Of a stretch of 17,038 nucleotides of DNA, positions 1 to 6,945 are shown piece by piece. The translations under genes and the position numbers were made by a program. Position 1 is the first letter of the stretch, and each line of letters starts with the position of its first letter. Source of the DNA: an uncultured Bacteroidales bacterium (GTDB lineage: Bacteria > Bacteroidota > Bacteroidia > Bacteroidales > Bacteroidaceae); contig CALDKD010000098.1 in assembly GCA_937898885.1 (NCBI GenBank), positions 1 to 17,038 on the forward strand, written 5' to 3'. The notes beneath the pieces were generated by a model. The model worked only from the letters and a program-made list of their open reading frames with translations. It searched no databases and was not told the DNA's origin.

Positions 1-16
1 ATCTCGTCCTCTCCGC
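1..16 (+). repeat. attL core: left 16-bp direct repeat of the integrated element
   Basis: The sequence ATCTCGTCCTCTCCGC is repeated exactly at 13639-13654, beside the tyrosine recombinase gene. It covers the tRNA-Ser T-stem, acceptor stem and discriminator. That is the usual arrangement when an integrase recombines at a tRNA 3' end and restores the gene. The true repeat may extend further left, beyond the window. Confidence 0.85.
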
Positions 17-18
17 CA
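1..18 (+). tRNA. 3' end of a tRNA-Ser gene (partial, runs off the window start)
   Basis: The first 18 bases read as the 3' end of a tRNA: two T-loop bases, the T-stem 3' strand CTCGT (3-7), the acceptor 3' strand CCTCTCC (8-14), discriminator G (15) and CCA (16-18). A 5' acceptor strand of GGAGAGG and discriminator G are typical of bacterial tRNA-Ser, so that identity is inferred. The body of the tRNA lies outside the window, so the anticodon cannot be read. The gene is the integration target of the element that follows. The last two bases of CCA come from the element, because the reconstructed original locus continues CCGCTGA after the acceptor. Confidence 0.72.
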
Positions 19-49
19 AATAGCTTGATTCTCAAGCAGTTAGAGAATT

Positions 50-75
50 TAGCCCCAAAAATAGCCCCATTTTTT
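50..75 (+). repeat. Left copy of a 26-bp terminal direct repeat (tandem TAGCCCCA sites)
   Basis: These 26 bases are identical, in the same orientation, to 13513-13538 at the other end of the element. Each copy contains TAGCCCCA twice, 12 bp apart (50-57 and 62-69 here). Short tandem repeats placed just inside both att cores are what tyrosine recombinase arm-binding sites look like, so that is the preferred reading. The right copy also forms the leader and start codon of the integrase gene. The left copy may instead be the relic of another integrase gene start. Confidence 0.7.
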
Positions 76-90
76 GGGGCTTTTTTCTTT
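63..90 (+). terminator. Rho-independent terminator directly downstream of the tRNA-Ser
   Basis: AGCCCCA (63-69) pairs with TGGGGCT (75-81) around a five-T loop, and is followed by a run of T residues to about 90. It would terminate transcripts leaving the tRNA-Ser gene. It is element DNA and overlaps the 26-bp terminal repeat. The original tRNA terminator appears to have been displaced to 13663-13709. Confidence 0.75.
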
Positions 91-341
91 ATAATAGCTC
101 GTGATTGTCTGTGATATCTACACAAATTCCAATCCGAATCTCTCCTGAACTTGACAACAAAATATTATGTTTTTATCCGGCTCACAGCCGTCACAAACGT
201 CACCGTTTAGCTTACATCCATATACACCCTTTTCCTTTTTCAGACATTATTTCTGTAAAATCGACTTAAACAAAAATTGTTAAAGGTCTTTGTCAGAGCT
301 GCAAACTGCAATTAATGAGTTCATAATCATTGTTTGCTGGA
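91..341. other. Non-coding stretch between the element left end and the first cargo gene
   Basis: About 250 bases with no credible coding sequence and AT-rich composition. Apart from the flanking terminators (63-90 and 342-380), no repeat, RNA or promoter could be supported here. Confidence 0.5.
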
Positions 342-380
342 TAAAAAAGTAAAGCCACGTATACTTTCTGTAACGTGGCT
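342..380 (-). terminator. Terminator of the 420-935 gene
   Basis: AGCCACGT (353-360) pairs with ACGTGGCT (373-380) in a perfect 8-bp stem with a 12-nt loop. Read on the minus strand, the stem is followed by TTTACTTTTTTAT. It lies 40 nt past the stop codon of the outer-membrane-type gene and probably ends the cargo operon. Confidence 0.7.
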
Positions 381-419
381 ATTTAAGATAGCTTTGCAGT
401 GTCTGCACATTATGTCTTA

Positions 420-935
420 TCAGAACCGGATACCCCACGAAACACCCAGCCATGACGACTGCACGAAATTCTTTCCGGCGTATGCATTGAATGATACTCC
501 GATATAGCCGTTTTTCGAGGTATACAGCCTGCTTTCGAAATCGAACATTCCGAGCACTTTGCTGGAGACTGTCCCGGAACTCTTATCCCACATATATCCT
601 GCTCCAAATGTGATCAGCGTTTCGACATTCTTCATTCTATCGCTCCGGAATGCTTTTGCTATACCAAGATCCACGATATCCGATTTATGCATGATATCCG
701 TATCCCAGTACTTTCCTGTACCGGAAGAATATCCGGCACGCACTGACCAGTCAGGTGTGAAACGGAATCCTGTCTTGATTGTCTGGTAAGACATGAGTCC
801 TCCGTCTCCATTAGCAAGCCGTCCGCCAATCGATGCCTCGAATTTATGGGAGACAGCATCATCAGAATAATTTTGTGCAAATGACATCACGCACGTTGCG
901 CAAAGCGCGGCAACTAAAACCAACCACCTTTTCAT
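420..935 (-). CDS. Small exported outer-membrane beta-barrel-like protein
   Basis: A 171-residue protein with a clear Sec signal peptide (MKRWLVLVAALCATCVMSFA, cleavage near residue 20). The mature part is rich in alternating polar and hydrophobic or aromatic stretches with Gly, such as FGAGYMWD and YIGVSFNAYAG, and it ends in the aromatic GIRF. These are hallmarks of small outer-membrane beta-barrel proteins of Bacteroidota. No specific family was recognised. It is the last of three exported products on the minus strand, starting 48 nt after the preceding stop codon, so it is probably in one operon with 984-1957 and 2057-2425. A terminator follows at 342-380. Its function is unknown; the barrel assignment rests on sequence pattern only. 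Confidence 0.8.
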   Translation of the reverse strand: MKRWLVLVAALCATCVMSFAQNYSDDAVSHKFEASIGGRLANGDGGLMSYQTIKTGFRFTPDWSVRAGYSSGTGKYWDTDIMHKSDIVDLGIAKAFRSDRMKNVETLITFGAGYMWDKSSGTVSSKVLGMFDFESRLYTSKNGYIGVSFNAYAGKNFVQSSWLGVSWGIRF

Positions 936-983
936 GACACTTGAGTATATGAATTAAACATTTTATCCTTACCTATCTTCTTT

Positions 984-1957
984 TCAATCATCTTCTTCGA
1001 CTAGTTCGTCATCATAAATCCATAAACCATTACTACAGATCATTACATCCAATCCAGATTGAAGTGTAGCCTTCGTGAATGTTGAAAGGTTTGAATTTTG
1101 AATCAAAGAATTTGCCTGTGCCTTATATGAAAGTATTTGCTCCGTAGTCTCCAACTGAGAGACCGTAACAATATAACTCTCAATGATAGGGAAATAATTA
1201 GCGTATTCCGGATAGTCCTCTGTTAAAGATTCAAAGTCTTCTACATTCTCAAGGGTACATGATTCAAATAAACTATCATCAATATCAAAGCTTGGGATTT
1301 CAGAACGGTCTAAACCATACCAGGATCCAACTAATCCCAGTGCCAAATCAACAATTGTGCCATTACTGAAAGTAGTGAGACTATCTCCGTATTGCTGGCA
1401 TAGAGTGATTATTATCTCGTTATGAAACGTACCAAGATGCTCACTAATCTCATCTTCCAGACACGGAATATCTTCCATTTCCTGCAAATCAGCAATATTG
1501 TAACTCAATTCATGACCATATTCATCATATCCAACGAACGAAGTTGTTTCATAGATATTGTTTTGATTATTCCCAGTTGTTTGAGATGGTGTATGCCCAC
1601 TTCCGGTATTGTAATCCAACATCTTGCCATTTACATATGAACTCATGGAAGAGGCTACTCCACCACCAAGCGCTCCTAACCACCCAAACCTCAGACCAAA
1701 AATAACTGCGCCCACGGCATCGGATCCTGTAATAGCCCAAAACCGAGGCCAATTCCATTCGTCAGCCCTAGTTTTAGTCCCTTCTATCCCAAACTGTGCA
1801 TTAAGTGAACGAGCTCATTATTCAATTTTAGCAATTCAGTTTGTTCACTCATAACATTGACAATGCCAGACTGAGAATGGTCCGCTTCAACATTAGAACA
1901 TGATTCAAGCAGTAGATAACTGATTAATAGAAATAAGATAAGAATTGTTTTTTTCAT
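984..1957 (-). pseudogene. Lipoprotein gene split by a one-base frameshift
   Basis: The reading starts at 1957 with a lipoprotein signal (MKKTILILFLLISYLLLESC, lipobox LESC, Cys20). It stops after 57 codons at TAG 1784-1786. A second frame opens just before that stop and runs to 984 without interruption. Joining them near 1800, by adding one base within TTAATG, gives a continuous reading ..NNELVHL-NAQFGIEGTKTRADEW.. of about 320 residues. The downstream part begins with a Gly-rich hydrophobic stretch (VGAVIFGLRFGWLGALGGGVASSM) resembling a glycine-zipper membrane segment. An acidic, Glu/Asp-rich C-terminal domain follows. No family was recognised. Without the frame repair, the downstream part could start only at an internal GTG (1715) and would have no signal peptide. 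It may be a genuine mutation, a sequencing error, or less likely programmed frameshifting. Confidence 0.72.
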
Positions 1958-2056
1958 TGTGTAAATAAGTTTAATGTTATCAACAAATGAGATAGTGAAT
2001 TTATAATGCTAGATAAAAAGATGTATTATATGATTTGCCCGGATAATTTTAATATC

Positions 2057-2425
2057 CTACTTTGAAAATTCCCCATAATAGCAAGCACCATTTGTTAAAG
2101 AAATACTAATATTGTACTCCCCAGCAGAATTTAGAGAGATTACTGTTGGGACTCCTGAAATAACACATGGATAAGCCGACATCTCCTCCATTGATTCATT
2201 AACGATGACCACATTACATAATACAGTTTCTTTTGAGGAGAGGGTGATGCTTGAGTTATCTACATCAAAGAGACATAAAATAGGGATTTGTACTGAAGAC
2301 CTCTGAATATCATCAGCGGGATTTATCTCCCTTAATTGTACCTCGAGTGGGGCATCTCCATTTTCCATAATAGTTGATACGGGAGCGATTAATAGCGCAG
2401 AAAGGATTGTCATTAAGATTTTCAT
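2057..2425 (-). CDS. DUF3244-like small exported protein
   Basis: A 122-residue protein with an N-terminal hydrophobic signal (MKILMTILSALLIAPVSTIM). A short beta-rich domain follows, ending ..SLNSAGEYNISISLTNGACYYGEFSK. The terminal G-x-Y-x-(I/L)-x-I-..-G-x-x-Y-Y-G-E-F pattern is that of DUF3244 proteins, small secreted proteins common in Bacteroides with no established biochemical role. The start is preceded on the minus strand by an A8 run, which is normal for Bacteroidota initiation. It is the first of three exported products (2425 to 420) downstream of the TPR regulator and its terminator; 99 nt separate it from the next gene. The DUF3244 call is by eye and moderately sure. Confidence 0.75.
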   Translation of the reverse strand: MKILMTILSALLIAPVSTIMENGDAPLEVQLREINPADDIQRSSVQIPILCLFDVDNSSITLSSKETVLCNVVIVNESMEEMSAYPCVISGVPTVISLNSAGEYNISISLTNGACYYGEFSK

Positions 2426-2739
2426 ATCAATGCTTTTTTTTGCTAATGTACATCCATTGGCAATCTTTTTATCAATAATAGTGATTTATATCATTACGAG
2501 TCTCAAATATTTATTCAACTGAATACCAGGCAGTTGTAATATTTGATCAATTGTATAAAAATCGCCACAATTTTGCTAACTCGCTGTGTATCAAATCGAT
2601 ACCCCCCCCCTGTGCGCATATGTAATGATTTATTTCTCTAAATTTACAGCATACGATAATACAAAGGAAAGAATTGTCATATAAAAACATTACAGTATTC
2701 GCATGGGACAATATACATTACATGCTGACAATCAATGAG
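2426..2739. promoter_or_regulatory. Upstream region of the exported-protein genes: C9 tract and ATGTAATG repeats
   Basis: This non-coding stretch separates the TPR regulator from the DUF3244-like gene and should contain that gene's promoter. No good TAnnTTTG promoter could be picked on the minus strand. It holds a run of nine C (2602-2610). The octamer ATGTAATG occurs at 2620-2627, inverted at 2716-2723, and again at 2801-2808; the first and last lie within a 14-bp direct repeat (2618-2631 and 2799-2812). These could be regulator binding sites, but that is inference. Confidence 0.4.
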
Positions 2740-2787
2740 ATAACAAAATCGAACAATAGCTCGTCATCATGTAACGGGCTATTGTTC
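2740..2787 (-). terminator. Terminator of the TPR regulator gene
   Basis: GAACAATAGC (2751-2760) pairs perfectly with GCTATTGTTC (2778-2787). The stem extends inward by CG/CG and a T-G pair to about 13 bp, with an 11-nt loop. On the minus strand it is followed by GATTTTGTTATC. It sits 25 nt beyond the stop of 2812-4503 and separates the regulator from the exported-protein genes. Confidence 0.72.
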
Positions 2788-2811
2788 AAAGGGTTATAAT
2801 ATGTAATGATT

Positions 2812-4503
2812 TTATGACAACAGGAAAGCCTTGTAGAGCTCTTCGTTCTCTGTAGGGTGCTTCCTTATGTATGTCAGCAACCTGTTTTTCATTACTCTCA
2901 TATTGTTTGCCGTGCCTCCAAGGATAAAAGAACGCGTGGTAGCATCGAAGCCGACAATAAGGTAACTGAGTACACGGTAGTCGAGTTCCTTGAAATTCGG
3001 ATAATCCGTTCGAAGTTTGGACATAATCCCATCCAGTTCGGAGTCTATCAGTCGCTCGAAAGCTTTCTGCCCTTTTTCACCTTTACGGAGGTCTGACAGA
3101 AGTTCCGCAACTCTTCCTGCATACAGTTCTTTGGCGGCATCAAAATGGGATTTCGCATCCGTCCTATTTTCCAGCAGACGGGCGATGGTGTCAAACTGAC
3201 TCTGGTACATTTTGGCGAAAGAGGAACGCAGAGAAAATAGTTTCGATTCTATATCCTTCAAATCTGATTCGGATTGCCTTCGGTTCATGTCCTCCTGTAT
3301 TCTGATGGAAGCAATCATCTGCTGGGATTCTTCATACATGAGGCTGAGTTCTTCATTCCTATTCTGTATGCGCCTTTGTCTGGTTCTGAAAAAGACTACG
3401 ATTGCAAAGAGCGCCATGAATGATAGCAGCCCATAGGAAAGCAGCCGTAAATTCGCCATCCTTCTTTTAGCATCGCTGTAATGTGCTGAAAGAAGGTAAT
3501 AATCCGCCTGAGCTCGATATACAGATTGGTCTAGTTGCGCTCTTACCGTAGAATCTGATTTCGTCGCGTACGAAGACAAGAACTCAAATGCCTCTTTATA
3601 GGATGACTGATGCTCCGCAATCTTGTACCTGAAATAATCCGTTTTCAAGTCCCCGGGATATGAGTCGAGTTGTGACAGTAGCGATTGAGCTGAGCTTCGG
3701 TCTCCGGATAATTCAAGAGCGTACGCATATATGTAATAATCATGAATGCTTAATGGAACGGAGCGGGCCATAGCTTCTTTGAATAGATTGATGATTTTCT
3801 CCGGGTTCGGTTCGTCTCGTTGTATCTCGTTCCCAGCTAAATATAATAAGGAGCTTTTGTATCCTTGGTCTCTCAGGATCGTATATAGGCTGTCGGATCT
3901 CACAAACTCATGATTGTTATGGTATGCTCTTGCCAGATTTCGCATTGCTATGGAAATATGAGTACTGTCGCCATATTCTTTCCACTGCTCGAGAGCGTCT
4001 TCCAACCACTTAACTTCTCTGGACACACACAGGTTTAGATTATAAGTGTATCCCAAAGAAGAGGCCAGCATAGCCTTCCAATATGTATCTCCTACTTCAT
4101 ATGCTAATGATTGGGCTTTCAATTGCGATACTATCGCGTCTGAATATTCCCCGGCATTCGATTGTATCCGCCCAAGATAAAACAAAGATTTCATCCTGTC
4201 CTCCTTGGAACCATGATGCTCGTAGTATTCGACGGCGGGTAATATCACGCCAACATCGGTTGTATCAATGTAATTCTTGTCCAATGCAATAGCATACAGC
4301 AAAGAAAAATGAGCCTGCTGTCTTTGGGTCGCAATAGCATCACGTTCTATTGAACATAATACCCGAAGCGCACTATCTGGCCTTTCTTGGATGTATGACT
4401 CAATATCGACAAGCGTGTTTCTAAAAGGATTATTCATACATCCTGGCAGAAGCAGAAGCATGTACGGAATTAAAAACGATACAGCTGCATTTATAAATCT
4501 CAT
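2812..4503 (-). CDS. TPR lipoprotein with transmembrane segment and C-terminal LuxR-like HTH (membrane-anchored regulator)
   Basis: The start at 4503 (563 aa) was preferred over an in-frame ATG at 4551. It places a lipoprotein signal at the N-terminus (MRFINAAVSFLIPYMLLLLPGC, Cys22), while the longer form would bury it. Domains in order: Bacteroidales TPR region with the typical opening IESYIQERPDSALRVL (about 34-345), transmembrane helix SYGLLSFMALFAIVVFF (about 356-372), a charged probable coiled coil (about 376-430), and a C-terminal segment FKELDYRVLSYLIVGFDATTRS... (about 504-546). That segment has the spacing of the LuxR/GerE-type HTH found at the end of this family, but the recognition helix is poorly conserved. 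The layout suggests a one-component sensor: periplasmic TPRs, cytosolic effector domain. The neighbours are genes for exported proteins, which are likely targets, but this is inference. Confidence 0.82.
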   Translation of the reverse strand: MRFINAAVSFLIPYMLLLLPGCMNNPFRNTLVDIESYIQERPDSALRVLCSIERDAIATQRQQAHFSLLYAIALDKNYIDTTDVGVILPAVEYYEHHGSKEDRMKSLFYLGRIQSNAGEYSDAIVSQLKAQSLAYEVGDTYWKAMLASSLGYTYNLNLCVSREVKWLEDALEQWKEYGDSTHISIAMRNLARAYHNNHEFVRSDSLYTILRDQGYKSSLLYLAGNEIQRDEPNPEKIINLFKEAMARSVPLSIHDYYIYAYALELSGDRSSAQSLLSQLDSYPGDLKTDYFRYKIAEHQSSYKEAFEFLSSYATKSDSTVRAQLDQSVYRAQADYYLLSAHYSDAKRRMANLRLLSYGLLSFMALFAIVVFFRTRQRRIQNRNEELSLMYEESQQMIASIRIQEDMNRRQSESDLKDIESKLFSLRSSFAKMYQSQFDTIARLLENRTDAKSHFDAAKELYAGRVAELLSDLRKGEKGQKAFERLIDSELDGIMSKLRTDYPNFKELDYRVLSYLIVGFDATTRSFILGGTANNMRVMKNRLLTYIRKHPTENEELYKAFLLS

Positions 4504-4674
4504 ATAACTCAAAGATAGTAAACGATCAACAAAGTCAATGCATTTTAGCAAAATTTTTAGCAGGTGTCATAGACATAGTCTATTACGAGTTTAAAATTAA
4601 GACGCTCTTAAATGTATGTTGTAGAATACTATTGTCGTATATATGTGTTTCTTCAATCTTATAGGAGGCCAATT

Positions 4675-6660
4675 TCAACCTATTGTATGAAAGGTCCCGG
4701 AGGTCTTGTGCTTCTGATGCAGCTGCTCCGAAGGACGGGGGATCTCATGGATGTTTCCAACGTTGTCCCATATAGGCTGGTCCTTCCATGCCCTGCACTG
4801 GAACAGGCAGGAGACAGACGTCTCATCCGTGCAGGACACATTGCCGTAAGTATCTATGAAGGCCTTCATGCCGTTGGAGAAAGTAACGAAAGTCTCATTG
4901 TCCTTAGACTCGATGGACACTGCCTTCAAAGACTGCTTCCGCAGGAGGCCGACGGCGTATCCATAGTACCTTCTGGAATTGCTTTCCCTGGCAGCTGACA
5001 AAGCTTGCTGCAGCTTCTCGGGGGAGGATATCATCGTCCTGTACCTTTGTGCGGCCTCACGGTCGTTTTCCGAGGATTTAATCAACTGATCATACAGCTT
5101 TTTATAGTCCACTTCCGGTTGGCTGGCCGAGTAGACTCTGCTGATATCCATTGTGGCCAGTGCCCGTTCCAGTTCCGACACGGCTTTGCCGGAATAGCAT
5201 CCGAACGGGAGGTCAGGTGCAACCTTGATCCTTTCCGGGACTTTGTCACTCATCCCCTTTGCCAGACCGAGACGCTTCTCCTCCATATCGGCGGCGGCCC
5301 GGTTATGCTGATACCTTATCACCGCTTCGGAATTCTTCTTCTTGAGATCTTCCGCCCTGACGATTTCCTTGGCAATCTCATTGTTCAGATCTGCAAGGCA
5401 GAGTACGGCTCCTTCCATCTCCGGATCAAGTTCCTTCCTTTTCTCCGATATCATTTTCTCTATCCCGGCTTTCCTGGACAGGAGTTCCTGACATTCGTCT
5501 TTCAAAGCTTTCCTGTCCTGTTTCAGGCCCTCGATGGTCTTCCTGATGTCTTTCTGCTCATCCCTCGCTATGCGCTCGGCCGCATCTGCCGCCAGGAGGC
5601 CGAAGAAACCGGCAAGTCCGGCGAGCATCGGATTCATCCACGTCACTATTCCCACAAAGACAAGAATAAGGGCCCTGGAATCAGCAGCCGTTTCGGCTGC
5701 GTCCTTCATCCTCTCATATTCCCCCCACAGCGCATTGACGGACTGATAATTTTCGTGGATGTCCTGCCGTACATCACAATACATACCGCAGACGGCCTTA
5801 TACGCAGCTTCCGCTTCTTCGTATTGCTCACGTATGGAGTCAATAAGCGGCTGGTAGCCGTTGCAGAAGGACTGCTTCAGCTCCTCGAAGTATCTTTCCT
5901 CCGCCTCCCGCTGCTTCGCTTCCATCTTGATCAGCTGGGCGGCCTTGTGTGTCCTCTCGGACGAGAACCGGACTTTCGGGTTCATGAAAGCCGTCTCCTC
6001 ATCGTTCTTGATCTCCCCCCGCTCCATGCCGAACACCGGGGCGAGGAGGGTCTGCAGCCTGGAGTAGGGCATGTTCCTGCAGGTCCTTCCGGCCTTGACC
6101 ACCTGTTCGACGCTGCGCTCCTCCCCGGTCTTTCTGTCGATATACGTATAGCTTTCCTTCCAGTCCTCCAGATGCTGGGACAGGAAATAGGCGTGGGCGT
6201 GGTAGTTGCCCTTCCAATAGGACTTGCCGGAAGAGGACCTCTCATAGTGTCCTTCATCCTTATGGATGGCGCAGAAGATCATGGTCATGCCTGTCTCCCG
6301 CTCAATGATCCTGGCGGCTTCCTGCATCTCCGCCAGAGTGGTGCTGCTCTTGACGTTCATGATGGCCGCGCGAAGGAACAGCGCCTTGCGCTGCGGCTTC
6401 TGCCCGGTCGCTGCAGTATAACGCTGCCTTGCCTCCGAGAGGTACTCCTCAATGGGTTTCCCCGGATGCAGCTCCCAGACTTCGTTGAGATGGCTCCTCG
6501 AGGAATCGATGTCCTCTACGATCACACGTTCTGACAGGAGAGGGGAATTCCTCATCCTCTCCATATATTCCTCGTCACGCATGTCGTGCTTGAGCGATAT
6601 GCACCCGCCGGACTTGCCTGACGTTGCAGCTCTGAATGAAAATGCTCCTTTCTTTGACAT
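4675..6660 (-). CDS. MobV/Pre-type relaxase (mobilization protein)
   Basis: A 661-residue relaxase-like protein expected to nick the element at oriT and lead its transfer using a co-resident conjugation apparatus. Residues about 24-62 resemble the Pre/Mob N-terminal motif, ending in VEDIDSSRSHLNEVW. The metal-binding HUH-type motif is visible as IHKDEGH (132-138) and NYHAH (152-156, His154 and His156). After the catalytic third come long charged helices, a strongly hydrophobic segment at 330-358 (ALILVFVGIVTWMNPMLAGLAGFFGLLA), then another coiled coil (about 365-470). The C-terminal 150 residues were not recognised. It is longer than many Bacteroides mobilization proteins, and the hydrophobic insert suggests membrane association. 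The gene follows the hairpin-rich region 6661-6945. No MobC-like accessory protein or coupling protein is nearby. A long plus-strand ORF opposite it is an antisense shadow. Confidence 0.82.
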   Translation of the reverse strand: MSKKGAFSFRAATSGKSGGCISLKHDMRDEEYMERMRNSPLLSERVIVEDIDSSRSHLNEVWELHPGKPIEEYLSEARQRYTAATGQKPQRKALFLRAAIMNVKSSTTLAEMQEAARIIERETGMTMIFCAIHKDEGHYERSSSGKSYWKGNYHAHAYFLSQHLEDWKESYTYIDRKTGEERSVEQVVKAGRTCRNMPYSRLQTLLAPVFGMERGEIKNDEETAFMNPKVRFSSERTHKAAQLIKMEAKQREAEERYFEELKQSFCNGYQPLIDSIREQYEEAEAAYKAVCGMYCDVRQDIHENYQSVNALWGEYERMKDAAETAADSRALILVFVGIVTWMNPMLAGLAGFFGLLAADAAERIARDEQKDIRKTIEGLKQDRKALKDECQELLSRKAGIEKMISEKRKELDPEMEGAVLCLADLNNEIAKEIVRAEDLKKKNSEAVIRYQHNRAAADMEEKRLGLAKGMSDKVPERIKVAPDLPFGCYSGKAVSELERALATMDISRVYSASQPEVDYKKLYDQLIKSSENDREAAQRYRTMISSPEKLQQALSAARESNSRRYYGYAVGLLRKQSLKAVSIESKDNETFVTFSNGMKAFIDTYGNVSCTDETSVSCLFQCRAWKDQPIWDNVGNIHEIPRPSEQLHQKHKTSGTFHTIG

Positions 6661-6945
6661 TGTGGTGTGTGCTTTTTTCTGTCGTTATTCTATTTGCGTG
6701 CTGAAAGCTGAAAGTGCGGGCGGCGCAGCCGTGGGCCCCGGACTTTTATCTTTGCACGCGGGGTTCCAAGGGGCTTGTCCCCTGGCCAATGCACTCTTGC
6801 CCTGCAAGGGTGCTAATTGGTATCACTCCTGTTGAGTGGGAGTCAAATGTCTGACGATTTATCGTCACACATTAGCGTGAGGAAGACCCGGTGGGTCTTC
6901 ATAGCGGTGAGGACCATGAAAAGAGGAAGTGAGGGGCTGGCCGTC
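6661..6945. other. Hairpin-dense non-coding region, candidate oriT (possibly also a replication origin)
   Basis: 285 nt with no gene lie between the primase and relaxase genes. Hairpins seen in order: CGGC-GCA-GCCG (6721-6731); AGGGG-CTTGT-CCCCT (near 6769-6783); a 15-bp stem built from CCAAT + GCACTCTTGC (6786-6800) against GCAAGGGTGC + ATTGG (6804-6820) with a CCT loop, one T-G pair and a 2-nt bulge; CACTC/GAGTG (near 6824-6838); TGACGAT-TT-ATCGTCA (6852-6867); and GAAGACCC-GGT-GGGTCTTC (6882-6900). Such clustering next to a relaxase gene is the usual appearance of an oriT, and the replication genes alongside make an origin possible. The nic site cannot be assigned by eye. Confidence 0.6.

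Noticed and set aside
4510..4517. TATCTTTG on the minus strand as promoter of the TPR regulator
   Set aside because: It lies only 7 nt before the start codon and has no TTTG at the right distance, so it would require a leaderless mRNA.
4504..4551. Longer start for the TPR regulator
   Set aside because: It would add 16 residues before a lipoprotein signal peptide that needs to be N-terminal.
5005..6534. Long plus-strand ORF (509 codons) opposite the relaxase gene
   Set aside because: It is antisense to a gene with clear MobV motifs. Its translation is Leu/Gly/Arg-rich without domains, and it reflects the GC-rich codon use of the true strand.
6747..6755. TATCTTTGC on the plus strand as promoter of an RNA through the hairpin cluster
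   Set aside because: A perfect -7 match, but the sequence 20 nt upstream is GC-rich with no TTTG. An RNA from here remains possible but is unsupported.
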